Source: G963674665 sp964609625 (GTDB lineage: Bacteria; Desulfobacterota; Desulfovibrionia; Desulfovibrionales; Desulfovibrionaceae). From it: DNA of 64,000 nucleotides. Below are positions 7,025-14,848 of this stretch, piece after piece. Below the pieces are notes generated by a model. The model was not told where the DNA came from. It did no database searches and was given only the letters and a program-made list of their open reading frames with translations. Made by a program: the position numbers and the translations under genes. How positions within the stretch are numbered: the first letter of the stretch is position 1; each line of letters starts with the position of its first letter. Location: NCBI GenBank assembly GCA_964609625.1, contig CAZSRS010000017.1, positions 1-64,000 of the forward strand. The letters run 5' to 3'.

Positions 7025-8794
7025 TCACTGCGTATCCAGTGCTGCCATCTCCTTGATGGCCTTGGCATAGCCCGAGCGCAGGGCGTCGAGATACGCCGGG
7101 TCGGCCTTGCCCTTCCAGGTTTCCACCTCCAGGTAGCGCTTGGGGATACGCACTCCGGCGGGATCGAAACCGCTGCCCAGCTTCAGTGCCCAGCGTTTGC
7201 CCTGGATTTGGGCGCCGGCTTGGTCAAGATTGTCCGCCATCTCCTTGTAGCCAATGGAGGTCAAGGCCTGCTGCAAACGCTCCGGGGTATAGACACCACG
7301 CGCGAACAGGCAGGAGACCATGCTCGTGAGCACGACACGTTGGCGCTCGTCCTCCTTGAGAAACTCCAGGGCCTTGGCCACGTCCTGATCCTTGTGCTTC
7401 TGATCGTAGGCATAGCCTCCGGTGTCCAGGTGTGAGTGGCGGAAACCCATGGACTGGGCGGTATAATAGACCTCACCCGTGGCGTAGCCGGCCATCTCCT
7501 GCCCCAGCACGCAGGCGAAATCCCGCCCCTGGTATTCGGCAGCCGCGATCTCGGTGCCCTGGGCCAGGAGGCGGTAGAAGTCGTTGGTCTGCTGGCCGAT
7601 GTGCATGATCCCGTTCAGATAGCCGCTGACCTCGCCCCACTTCAGAGGGGTGAGGGTCTCCCTTTCCGTAATCAGGCTCTTTTCCATGGCCTCCGTGGCC
7701 CAGGCCAGGGCCACGCCGGCGCTGATCACGTCCAACCCCTGCTTTTCGGTCTCGTCCAGCAGGGCCAGGACGTCGGCGGCGCGCTCCATGCCCAGCATGG
7801 ACCCCTGGGCAAAGATGGACTCGTAGTCGTAGTTGACCTGCTTGTAGAGGAATTCATGCTGCGTGGCGTATTGATGCCGCAGCAGTCCGATGTGGATGCA
7901 CCCCACGGGGCAGCCGGAACAGGCGCTCTGCCGCAGGAGCAGACGCTCGGCGAAACGCTCCCCGGAGATGCCGCTGACGGCCTGGTCATGGGTCTGTTGC
8001 AGGTTGCGCCAGGGCAGGGCCTTGAGTTCGTTGAGCGGGATGAGGTTCGAGGGAGTGCCCAGGTCGTGGTACTTGGTCATCATGTCCGTGGCCGTGACCA
8101 GGTGGAAGACCTCTTTATACAGGTCGGCGTATTCCTTGCCCAGACCGCGCCCCTCTTCCAGGGGGTGGTCGGCGTCGCCGTTCACGGCGATTGCCTTGAG
8201 GTTCTTGGTGCCCATGACCGCGCCGGCACCCAGGCGTCCGAAATGGCGGTAGGTGTCCACGTTGATGCAGGCGTAGGCGCAGCCCTTCTCACCAGCGGGA
8301 CCGATGCGCATGATGCTGCGGTGGCCGGCCGCGGACTTGTGTCCGATGCGACGCAACAGCTTGCCCGTGGCAAATACACCCTGCCCCTTGAGGTAGTGGA
8401 CGTCGTAGCGGTCCAGGCGCTGGGAGCCGATGACCAGAACCGAAAGCGTGGGCGCCACGCCATGAATCACGATGGCGTCGAAACCTGCGAAACGCATGCT
8501 CAGGGCCAGGCGCCCCCCGGCGTGACTCTCGGTGTACTGTCCGTTGTAGGGGCTCATGAAGCCGCAGACCACCTTGCTCATGAGCGGAAAATACCCCGTG
8601 AGCGAGCCGATGGCGAAGATCAGGGGTTGTTCCGGGTCGTTCCAGACCTTGCCCGTGTCGCCGTACTCCTCGAACAGGGCAGCGGCCAGCCCACTGCCGC
8701 CCAGCAGTTCGGCCCTGTTCCCGAAGTCGCGCTTCTTGCCCTTGCCCGTGGCCGCATCCACCACCATGATCTGAAAGGCTTCCCTACTCCACAT
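7025..8794 (-). CDS. Aldehyde:ferredoxin oxidoreductase-family protein (AOR 1)
   Basis: 589 residues. The start is the ATG complementary to 8792-8794, with AAGGAGG just upstream and an 11-base overlap with the ferredoxin gene before it. Family signatures are visible: the pterin-binding GRLGAGAVMGTKNLKAIAV near residue 190, and the iron-sulfur motif CSGCPVGC (CxxCxxxC) near residue 300. A later cysteine in SCLFARG is the probable fourth cluster ligand. Family members use a tungsten or molybdenum bis-pterin plus one 4Fe-4S cluster to interconvert aldehydes and carboxylic acids with ferredoxin; the substrate here cannot be told. The coupled four-cluster ferredoxin is the likely electron partner. 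A second AOR lies at 33015. Confidence 0.88.
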   Translation of the reverse strand: MWSREAFQIMVVDAATGKGKKRDFGNRAELLGGSGLAAALFEEYGDTGKVWNDPEQPLIFAIGSLTGYFPLMSKVVCGFMSPYNGQYTESHAGGRLALSMRFAGFDAIVIHGVAPTLSVLVIGSQRLDRYDVHYLKGQGVFATGKLLRRIGHKSAAGHRSIMRIGPAGEKGCAYACINVDTYRHFGRLGAGAVMGTKNLKAIAVNGDADHPLEEGRGLGKEYADLYKEVFHLVTATDMMTKYHDLGTPSNLIPLNELKALPWRNLQQTHDQAVSGISGERFAERLLLRQSACSGCPVGCIHIGLLRHQYATQHEFLYKQVNYDYESIFAQGSMLGMERAADVLALLDETEKQGLDVISAGVALAWATEAMEKSLITERETLTPLKWGEVSGYLNGIMHIGQQTNDFYRLLAQGTEIAAAEYQGRDFACVLGQEMAGYATGEVYYTAQSMGFRHSHLDTGGYAYDQKHKDQDVAKALEFLKEDERQRVVLTSMVSCLFARGVYTPERLQQALTSIGYKEMADNLDQAGAQIQGKRWALKLGSGFDPAGVRIPKRYLEVETWKGKADPAYLDALRSGYAKAIKEMAALDTQ

Positions 8795-9257
8795 TGTCCA
8801 CCTCCTTCCTGCCATGGGCAGGTGCCGGCGGCATGGGCTCGGAGAGCGGCGAGGTCTCCGCATCCACGAACTCCAGACACCCCTGGGGGCAAAACTCCGT
8901 GCACCGGCCGCAGTGGATGCAGACATACGGCATCCCGGTTCTGGGCTGGAGGTAGATGGCGTCCACGGGACAGGCCTGGGCACACTTGCCGCACTGGATA
9001 CACAGGGAGTGCTTCAGCAGTACCCCCCCGCCCTTGCGCTGGCGCAGGGCCTCCGTGGGGCAGGCCATGGCGCAGGGCGCGGGGTCGCAGGCCACGCAGC
9101 TCTTGGCCTCAAACCCCGTGCTCACGCCGCCGGATGTGGAAATCCTGATGCCCGAAGTGCTCCAGGACAGATTCTTGTAAACCAGCCTGGCACAGGCCAG
9201 TGAGCAAGAGTAGCAGCCGATGCACCGCTCCATCTTGCTTGCTCGCATCACTTTCAT
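8784..9257 (-). CDS. Four-cluster 4Fe-4S ferredoxin, partner of AOR 1
   Basis: 157 residues. The start ATG (complement 9255-9257) follows a GAGGAG site; an in-frame extension upstream lacks one. Four cysteine groups are present: CIGCYSCSLAC, CVACDPAPCAMACP, CIQCGKCAQACP and CIHCGRCTEFCP. This gives a polyferredoxin of the DmsB/HycB electron-transfer type, with no signal peptide, so it is cytoplasmic. Its stop overlaps the AOR start by 11 bases, implying translational coupling and a 1:1 complex. It should shuttle electrons between the AOR and a soluble carrier or membrane complex. Confidence 0.88.
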   Translation of the reverse strand: MKVMRASKMERCIGCYSCSLACARLVYKNLSWSTSGIRISTSGGVSTGFEAKSCVACDPAPCAMACPTEALRQRKGGGVLLKHSLCIQCGKCAQACPVDAIYLQPRTGMPYVCIHCGRCTEFCPQGCLEFVDAETSPLSEPMPPAPAHGRKEVDNVE

Positions 9258-9352
9258 GAATATGACTCCTCGGGAATTGCCCGCCGACACCATGGGCCGC
9301 TGCCTCTGCAGCCGCATCCAGGTCCTGGGGGCGTTTCATACCAACAGTATCA

Positions 9353-9366
9353 TTACACTTGTGTAA
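9353..9366. promoter_or_regulatory. Inverted repeat upstream of the ferredoxin-AOR 1 operon
   Basis: TTACAC-TT-GTGTAA is a 6-bp inverted repeat about 96 bases upstream of the ferredoxin start. It is a plausible operator in the 226-base gap 9258-9483, which otherwise shows no gene. Confidence 0.4.
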
Positions 9367-9483
9367 CAGAGCAGGACAGTTTCCGAAAGATCCCCCCGGT
9401 GTGTGTCCAACAGTCCACCAAAGGAGGAAATACCACGTCCCGCGGCCGTTGTCCCGGAGGAAAGCGCGGAACCTCGGGAATAA

Positions 9484-10866
9484 CTACTTGGCAGCGTCGG
9501 TGGACATCTCCTCGATCCAGCGCAGCACGGGCGCTTCCACGGTGCGACGAATGGCATGCAAACCGTCCGCGGTCTCGGCCTCGAAGCGCATGCTCAGGGC
9601 CGGTTGGGTGTTGGAGGCCCGCACCAGGGCCCAGCCGTCCGGAAAAAGCACCCGCACGCCGTCCACGGTCACGGTCTCGAAGCGCTCTCCGAATACCTTG
9701 GCAGCGCGTTCCACCAGGGCGAACTTGATCTCCTCGGGGCAGGCGACCCGCAGCTCCGGCGTGGCGTGGGTCTCGGGCCAGTCCGCCAGGAAACCGGACA
9801 GGGAGCGCAACGGGTCCCTGGACAGGAGTTCCACCAGACGCAGCGCCGCATAGGTGGCGTCGTCGAACCCGTAGTAGCGGTCGGCGAAAAAAATGTGCCC
9901 GCTCATTTCACCGGCGAGTATGGCCCCGGTCTCGATCATCCTGGCTTTCATCACCGAATGCCCCGTGACTCCCATGAGGGAGCGTCCCCCGTGGGCTTCG
10001 ATGTCGCGATAGAGCAGATGGGAGCACTTGGCCTCGGCCATGACCAGAGCGCCTGGATGCCTGGCCAGAATGTCCCGGGCGAACATAGCCAGTAACCTGT
10101 CGCCGGGTATGACCCGCCCCTCCTCGTCCACCACCCCGATGCGGTCGCCGTCGCCGTCCAGGCCGATACCGCAGGCCGCACCACTACGCAAGACCTCGGC
10201 CTTGAGCGTCGCGAGGTTCTCCTCGACCACGGGGTCGGGATGGTGGTTGGGAAAGTCTCCGTCCGGTTCGCAGAACAGGGGGGTCACCCTGGCACCGGCC
10301 GCCCGCAGCAGGGCGACGCAGACCTCGCCGGCCGCGCCGTTGCCGCCGTCCACCACCACGGGGACAGGGTGTTGCAGCCGCACCCCTCCTGCCAGTTCCC
10401 GGATATAGGTGGGGACGATGTCGTGTTCGCTGTACAAGCCGTTGCCCTGGGCGAATTTCCCGGCACGCATGATGGCGTGGAGCGCGAGTATGTCCTCGCC
10501 GTGCAGGGTGGTCTCGCCGCACCAGACCTTGAAGCCGTTGTACTCCGGCGGGTTGTGGCTGGCCGTGACCATCACGCCGGCACCACGGCCCAGGACCTTC
10601 ACGGCATAGTAGAACACCGGCGTGGGCACCATGCCCAGCATGAGCACGTCCACTCCGGTGCAGCACAGCCCTCTGGCCAGGGCCGCGGCATAGGAAGGAG
10701 AGCTGTGCCGGCAGTCGCGGGCCAGGATCGCGGCGTCTTGACCCCTGGCACGAAACAGCGTACCGCAAGCCTTGCCAAGGGCCTCGACCCACTCCGGGTC
10801 AAAGTCTTGATCTACAACGCCGCGGATGTCATAAGCACGGAAAGCGGCCGGTGTGATCTCGCGCAT
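9484..10866 (-). CDS. Phosphomannomutase/phosphoglucomutase
   Basis: 460 residues, a normal length for the AlgC/ManB branch of the alpha-D-phosphohexomutases. Visible signatures are the N-terminal AFRAYDIRGVV, the phosphoserine loop TASHNPPEYNGFK near residue 100, the metal-binding DGDGDR near residue 235, the sugar-binding GEMSGHIFF near residue 315 and the C-terminal phosphate-binding RASNTQP. The enzyme interconverts hexose 6- and 1-phosphates, supplying GDP-mannose or UDP-glucose for surface polysaccharides. It is transcribed alone, divergent from hflK. A possible promoter on the minus strand lies around 10911-10939. Confidence 0.92.
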   Translation of the reverse strand: MREITPAAFRAYDIRGVVDQDFDPEWVEALGKACGTLFRARGQDAAILARDCRHSSPSYAAALARGLCCTGVDVLMLGMVPTPVFYYAVKVLGRGAGVMVTASHNPPEYNGFKVWCGETTLHGEDILALHAIMRAGKFAQGNGLYSEHDIVPTYIRELAGGVRLQHPVPVVVDGGNGAAGEVCVALLRAAGARVTPLFCEPDGDFPNHHPDPVVEENLATLKAEVLRSGAACGIGLDGDGDRIGVVDEEGRVIPGDRLLAMFARDILARHPGALVMAEAKCSHLLYRDIEAHGGRSLMGVTGHSVMKARMIETGAILAGEMSGHIFFADRYYGFDDATYAALRLVELLSRDPLRSLSGFLADWPETHATPELRVACPEEIKFALVERAAKVFGERFETVTVDGVRVLFPDGWALVRASNTQPALSMRFEAETADGLHAIRRTVEAPVLRWIEEMSTDAAK

Positions 10867-11106
10867 CTGCTCCCCTCTTGTCCATGGTTTTACCAGTTTC
10901 GAAAAACATGGTATAGGTCAAAGCACGCGGACTGCGCAACATCCTCACTCTGCTGAAAACGCTCACGCAGCGTCGCGGGAACCGTCAATGCCTCCTCCGA
11001 GCAGGACATTGCGGTTTTTCCGGCCGCGCCGGCAGGAAGAGTGGGAGCGTCACGGCACTCCCATGGAATACACCACAACGCAGCAACGACTTCAAGGTGA
11101 ATGCTC

Positions 11107-12234
11107 ATGAATTGGGATTGGGACAAACTACAGGAACGAAAACGCAGCCAAGGCAGGGGGCAGTCCCCTGGCGGGAGCAGTCCCGGCGGAGGACCGCAGA
11201 AGCCGGACTTTGACCAGATCGCCCAAAGCCTGAAAAAATTCAGGAACAGGAAATTCCCGGCCGGCAAGCTGGTCTTCGGCGCCATTATACTCCTTTGGCT
11301 GCTCTCTGGCATCTACATCGTTGAGCCGGCCGAGGTGGGCGTGGTCCTGCGCTTCGGCGCCTTCAACCGAACCACTGAACCAGGCCCCCATTACCACATG
11401 CCCTACCCCATCGAAAGCGTACAGACGCCCAAGGTGACCGAGGTGCGGCGGGTGGAAGTGGGATTCCGCAGCACGGACCGCTCCGGCAACATCAGGCAGG
11501 CGCAAATGCGTCTGGTGCCCGAGGAATCCCTGATGCTCACGGGCGACGAGAACATCGTGGACGTGCAGTTCATCGTACAGTACCGGATCAAGGACCCACA
11601 AGATTATCTCTTCAACGTCAGCAACCAGCACGAGACCGTGAAAAACGCCGCCGAGGCCGCCATGCGCGAGGTCATCGGCGACAACGACATCGACACCGTG
11701 CTCACGGGCGGCAAGGCGGAAATCCAGAACGAGACACGCGACCTGCTACAGGTAATACTGGACCGCTACACCGCCGGCATACTGGTCACCGCGGTGCAAC
11801 TGCAGGACGTACACCCGCCCAAGGAAGTGGTGGACGCCTTCAAGGACGTGGCCAGCGCACGCGAGGACAAGGTACGCTTCATCAACGAGGCCGACGCCTA
11901 CAGCAACGACCTGATCCCGCGCGCACGCGGCTTGGCTGCCCAAAACGTCAACGAGGCCCTGGCCTACAAGGAAAGCAAGATCCGCCAGGCCAAGGGTGAC
12001 GCCGACCGTTTCCTGGCCGTACTCGAGGAGTACAACAAGGCCAAGGACATCACCCGCACACGCCTGTTCCTGGAGACCATGGAAACCATCTACTCGAATC
12101 CAAATCTGGAAAAGATCATCCTCGGGGAGAACGTGGCTGAACGCCTTCTGCCCCTGCTGCCCCTGAACCCTGCGCCCCCTGCCGCCCCCATTCAGGAAAG
12201 CCCTGCCCAGACCATCAAGGAGGCAAATCAATGA
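11107..12234 (+). CDS. hflK: HflK, membrane SPFH-domain modulator of FtsH
   Basis: 375 residues. The ATG at 11107 is preferred to that at 11101 because AAGGTG (11094-11099) would be too close to the latter. A Gly/Ser-rich cytoplasmic N-terminus (GRGQSPGGSSPGGGP) precedes one transmembrane helix at about residues 57-75 (LVFGAIILLWLLSGIYIV). A periplasmic SPFH/band-7 domain follows (VEPAEVGVVLRFGAF, then TGDENIVDVQFIVQYRI), and then a long coiled coil. HflK and HflC form a large cage around the FtsH protease. The start of hflC overlaps the stop (ATGA), as expected for stoichiometric partners. Confidence 0.93.
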   Translation: MNWDWDKLQERKRSQGRGQSPGGSSPGGGPQKPDFDQIAQSLKKFRNRKFPAGKLVFGAIILLWLLSGIYIVEPAEVGVVLRFGAFNRTTEPGPHYHMPYPIESVQTPKVTEVRRVEVGFRSTDRSGNIRQAQMRLVPEESLMLTGDENIVDVQFIVQYRIKDPQDYLFNVSNQHETVKNAAEAAMREVIGDNDIDTVLTGGKAEIQNETRDLLQVILDRYTAGILVTAVQLQDVHPPKEVVDAFKDVASAREDKVRFINEADAYSNDLIPRARGLAAQNVNEALAYKESKIRQAKGDADRFLAVLEEYNKAKDITRTRLFLETMETIYSNPNLEKIILGENVAERLLPLLPLNPAPPAAPIQESPAQTIKEANQ

Positions 12235-13076
12235 AAAAGACAGCGCCTCTGATGATCGTCGGCTTCCTCTTGCTGGTGGTGGCAAGCCAGTCCTTCTTCA
12301 CGGTGCACCAGACCCAGCGGGCGGTGGTGCTGCAACTCGGCAAACCCATCGGTGAACCGCGTGGACCAGGGCTGCACGGCAAGCTCCCCTTCATCCAAAA
12401 CGTCATCCACTTCGACTCGCGCATCCTGGAATACGACTCCGACCCGGCGGAAATCCTCACTTCGGACAAGAAAACCCTGGTGGTGGACAACTACTCCAAG
12501 TGGCGCATCACTGACCCCCTGACCTTCTACCGCACCGTGCGCACCATCCCCAGCGCCCAAGCCAGGCTCGACGACATCATCTACTCTCAGCTGCGCGTGT
12601 CCCTGGGGCGGCACACCCTCACGGAAATCGTCTCGGCCAAACGCGCGACGATCATGGAAAAGGTAACGGAGAACGCCTCGAAGATCATCAATGAATATGG
12701 CATCGAAGTGGTGGACGTGCGCATCAAGCGCACCGACCTGCCACCGGAAAACGAACGTGCCATCTACGGCCGCATGCGGGCTGAGCGCGAGCGCCAAGCC
12801 AAGCAGTACCGCTCCGAAGGGCAGGAGGAAGCCGCCAAGATACGTTCCTCGGCCGACAAGGACAGGACAGTGCTCCTCGCCGAGGCCCAGCGGGAATCCC
12901 AGGGCATCCGCGGCCAAGGTGACGCCGAAGCCACCGCCATCTACGCTCAGGCACTGGAGCAGTCCCCGGACTTCTATGCCTTCAAGCGCAGCCTCGAGGC
13001 CTACACCAACAGCTTCAAACAGAATACCCGTGTTCTGCTCACTCCAGACAACCCCTTCCTGGAGCACATGCGTTGA
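12231..13076 (+). CDS. hflC: HflC, membrane SPFH-domain partner of HflK
   Basis: 281 residues. A single N-terminal transmembrane helix (LMIVGFLLLVVASQSFFTV) is followed by an SPFH domain (VHQTQRAVVLQLGKPIG) and the conserved INEYGIEVVDVRIKRTDLPP segment leading into a helical region (RMRAERERQAKQYRSEGQEE). The start overlaps the hflK stop by four bases. It completes the HflKC complex that regulates FtsH-mediated proteolysis of membrane proteins. A near-perfect palindrome begins 32 bases after the stop. Confidence 0.93.
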   Translation: MKKTAPLMIVGFLLLVVASQSFFTVHQTQRAVVLQLGKPIGEPRGPGLHGKLPFIQNVIHFDSRILEYDSDPAEILTSDKKTLVVDNYSKWRITDPLTFYRTVRTIPSAQARLDDIIYSQLRVSLGRHTLTEIVSAKRATIMEKVTENASKIINEYGIEVVDVRIKRTDLPPENERAIYGRMRAERERQAKQYRSEGQEEAAKIRSSADKDRTVLLAEAQRESQGIRGQGDAEATAIYAQALEQSPDFYAFKRSLEAYTNSFKQNTRVLLTPDNPFLEHMR

Positions 13077-13108
13077 GTGACCGGCATCTGACATGCTGTA
13101 ACATGTGA

Positions 13109-13144
13109 CACGTGCCCTGTGACATATATGTTACAGGGCACGTG
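13109..13144. repeat. 36-bp near-perfect palindrome after hflC
   Basis: CACGTGCCCTGT (13109-13120) mirrors ACAGGGCACGTG (13133-13144) around a self-complementary ACATATATGT core. The only imperfect position (G 13121 against T 13132) would be a G-U pair in RNA. An overlapping outer pair, CTGTAACAT (13096-13104) and ATGTTACAG (13128-13136), offers an alternative fold. No T-run follows, so it is either a factor-independent hairpin without a tail or a dimeric protein operator. Confidence 0.85.
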
Positions 13145-13435
13145 CATTCACGTATGCATACCCTGCCATAGGTGCTGTCAAGCGCTCCATCAATGGGCTG
13201 GAATATAGAGAATTCTTTTTCCCTACCTTACGTCCAGAAGCTTTGGCACCATTCTTGTATTGATATTGGTTGAAAAGCTATCGCCAACGATGGAGCGATA
13301 CCGGCACGGCAGGAGTGTCCCAGTTGCCGAATCCCCGCATCGGGAAGGATCGAGAACAGAATGCCCGATCATACCCTGGCATATTGCAACGCGGAAACAC
13401 GCGGAATGGGAGGGCCTTACCTTCGACTTCCCGGA
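13145..13435. other. Non-coding interval with an orphan sigma-54-like promoter
   Basis: The 359-base gap after hflC (13077-13435) holds the 36-bp palindrome and, at 13244-13259 on the plus strand, TGGCACC-ATTC-TTGTA. That element has the sigma-54 -24/-12 spacing but GT instead of GC at -12. No convincing plus-strand gene follows it. Nothing else is recognisable. Confidence 0.4.
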
Positions 13436-13660
13436 CTAATCCTGGCGTCTGGGGCGCCCTGGAGGACGCGAAGGCTCGGGCAACAAGTCGCGGGGAATGC
13501 CCGCCAGCTCGAGTTTGTCCAGCAGTCTGGAAGGCGCCCTCTGCCCTCGGATAATCCGTGAAATCATCGAGGGATGTACTTCCAGCTGTTCCGCGAGTTT
13601 CTTGTTGGAAACATTGTGATAGGCCAACCAGGCCTTGAGTCGGGCTTGTCGATCATCCAT
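13436..13660 (-). CDS. Small XRE-type helix-turn-helix regulator
   Basis: 74 residues, consisting of almost nothing but a helix-turn-helix domain (residues of about 8-55): LKAWLAYHNVSNKKLAEQLE, then VHPSMISRIIRGQRAP. The remainder is a basic, Pro/Arg-rich tail. Size and layout resemble Cro-like repressors. It is divergent from an S24-type repressor at 13797, separated by 136 bases with palindromic elements, which recalls a phage immunity switch although no phage genes are nearby. It probably regulates the shared intergenic region. Confidence 0.7.
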   Translation of the reverse strand: MDDRQARLKAWLAYHNVSNKKLAEQLEVHPSMISRIIRGQRAPSRLLDKLELAGIPRDLLPEPSRPPGRPRRQD

Positions 13661-13729
13661 GGCGATACCGTGAGCGCGTGGCTGTATGGTGAAACAATCC
13701 TATAGGCACAACGGTTACATGTAGCGGCG

Positions 13730-13745
13730 TGACAACACCTTGTCA
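13730..13745. promoter_or_regulatory. Operator candidate between the divergent regulators
   Basis: TGACAA-CACC-TTGTCA is a perfect 6-bp inverted repeat 51 bases upstream of the S24 repressor start. A second small palindrome, TACATGTA, lies at 13716-13723. Both are in the 136-base gap between the two regulator genes. Confidence 0.5.
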
Positions 13746-13796
13746 ACGTTTATCCATCAAACCCTCTATGAGGGGGGGGAATCAAAGGAGCATACC

Positions 13797-14498
13797 TTGT
13801 CCACTTTCGATGAAGTCTTCGAACGCATCAAGATGGCCATCAACACGCGTACTCAGGTACAGTTGGCCGAGGTACTGGATATCAGGCAATCCAGTATTTC
13901 CGATGCCAAACGGCGCGATTCGGTACCGGCGGAATGGTATCTGAAACTCTTCAAAAAGTTCGGCCTGAACCCGGATTGGCTGGAGGAAGGCCTCGGCCCA
14001 TGGTACCTCAAGAACAAGCACGGCGAGTACGTACCCTCGGACGGCCCACAGCAGGAGGGCGGCGTCAAGGTCCCCTATCCCGATTTCACCGGCCCGGACA
14101 ACAAGGGAACCTTGATCACCATTAATTCCATGCAAGTGGAAGGTGAAGAGCCCGACAAGTGGGGCCCCATCCCCTTGGGTAAGCTGAACATCCCGCAATC
14201 CTTCGCCAAGCCCTCCATTCAGGTTCTGAAGGTCAGCGCCTCCAGCATGGAGCCCAGCATCCGCCGCGGCGCCTACGTGGGAGTGGACACGGCCCACACC
14301 CACATCGAATCCGGGGAAATCTACGCCCTATACATCCCCTTCGAAGGGCTCGCCCTCAAGCGCATTTTCCACGATCCTGAAAACGGCCGTTTCATCCTGC
14401 GCTCTGAAAATCCCCACCACCCGGAGCAGTATCTCCCGGTGCAAAAGCGCGGCGATCGTATTTACGGCCGCGCGGTTTGGGTACTCCAGGACATCTAG
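13797..14498 (+). CDS. CI-like repressor with S24 (LexA-type) peptidase domain
   Basis: 233 residues from a TTG at 13797, chosen because AAAGGAG (13784-13790) lies six bases before it. The N-terminus is a phage-CI type helix-turn-helix (RTQVQLAEVLDIRQSSISDA). The C-terminal half is an S24 domain with the nucleophile context ASSMEPSIRRGAYVGVD and a downstream Lys in GLALKRIF that fits the Ser/Lys dyad. Such repressors dimerise through S24 and may self-cleave on RecA activation; the Ala/Gly cleavage site is not obvious. It is divergent from a Cro-like gene with no phage genes around, so this looks like a domesticated or stand-alone switch. Confidence 0.82.
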   Translation: MSTFDEVFERIKMAINTRTQVQLAEVLDIRQSSISDAKRRDSVPAEWYLKLFKKFGLNPDWLEEGLGPWYLKNKHGEYVPSDGPQQEGGVKVPYPDFTGPDNKGTLITINSMQVEGEEPDKWGPIPLGKLNIPQSFAKPSIQVLKVSASSMEPSIRRGAYVGVDTAHTHIESGEIYALYIPFEGLALKRIFHDPENGRFILRSENPHHPEQYLPVQKRGDRIYGRAVWVLQDI

Positions 14499-14520
14499 TC
14501 TGAAGACCGCCTCATACCGA

Positions 14521-14558
14521 GATGCAATCAAAACACATCGATGTGTTTTGATTGCATC
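14521..14558. repeat. Perfect 38-bp palindrome after the S24 repressor
   Basis: Every base from 14521 to 14558 is self-complementary: half-site GATGCAATCAAAACACATC and its exact reverse complement. It begins 22 bases after the repressor stop. In RNA it would form a stem of about 17 bp with a 4-base loop, but only TGCTTG follows, so it is not a typical rho-independent terminator. It may be a dimer-binding operator or an RNA-stabilising hairpin. Confidence 0.9.
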
Positions 14559-14601
14559 TGCTTGCCGAAAACGCGGGTTCGCAAGGCCTTACGCGGGCTC
14601 C

Positions 14602-14701
14602 CTACCGAGTTGCTCTGTTCCAAGGCAACCGTGGTAGCATACTTGGACCGGACAGCGGTCCGCTGAATACGCCCCTTCGCTGTTGCCACCAAGGGGCGTA
14701 T
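14602..14701 (+). ncRNA. Candidate structured leader or small RNA
   Basis: Three successive hairpins lie in the gap before the 14849 gene. The first combines CTACC/GGTAG with GTTGC/GCAAC (14602-14637). The second is GGACCG-GACAG-CGGTCC (14645-14661). The third has a perfect 11-bp stem (ATACGCCCCTT, 14667-14677, with AAGGGGCGTAT, 14691-14701). The last is followed by a weak CATTTC. I cannot match it to a known riboswitch class. It could be an attenuating leader of the downstream membrane-protein gene or an independent small RNA. Confidence 0.4.
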
Positions 14702-14848
14702 CATTTCATGGTCCCACCCGAGTCACCCCTTGACGAGCCCCGGCTTGCCATGCACATTCTCTCCCCGGACCGGCGCCCGGCCCCCCGGACCAACACGACT
14801 TCCGGCCGCTCGAGCACATCCGGAAGCACAAACATCAAGGAATATACC

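Noticed and set aside
13270..13554. A plus-strand frame of 94 codons just after the sigma-54-like element.
   Set aside because: It starts with TTG, has no ribosome-binding site, is Arg/Pro-rich and runs antisense into the XRE regulator gene.
13436..14498. A prophage or integrative element around the CI/Cro-like pair.
   Set aside because: No integrase, structural, replication or lysis gene occurs within several kilobases on either side.
14560..14705. tRNA or a 6S RNA in the folded non-coding stretch.
   Set aside because: No cloverleaf or T-loop consensus, and no closing stem pairing the two ends as in 6S RNA; kept only as an unassigned structured candidate.
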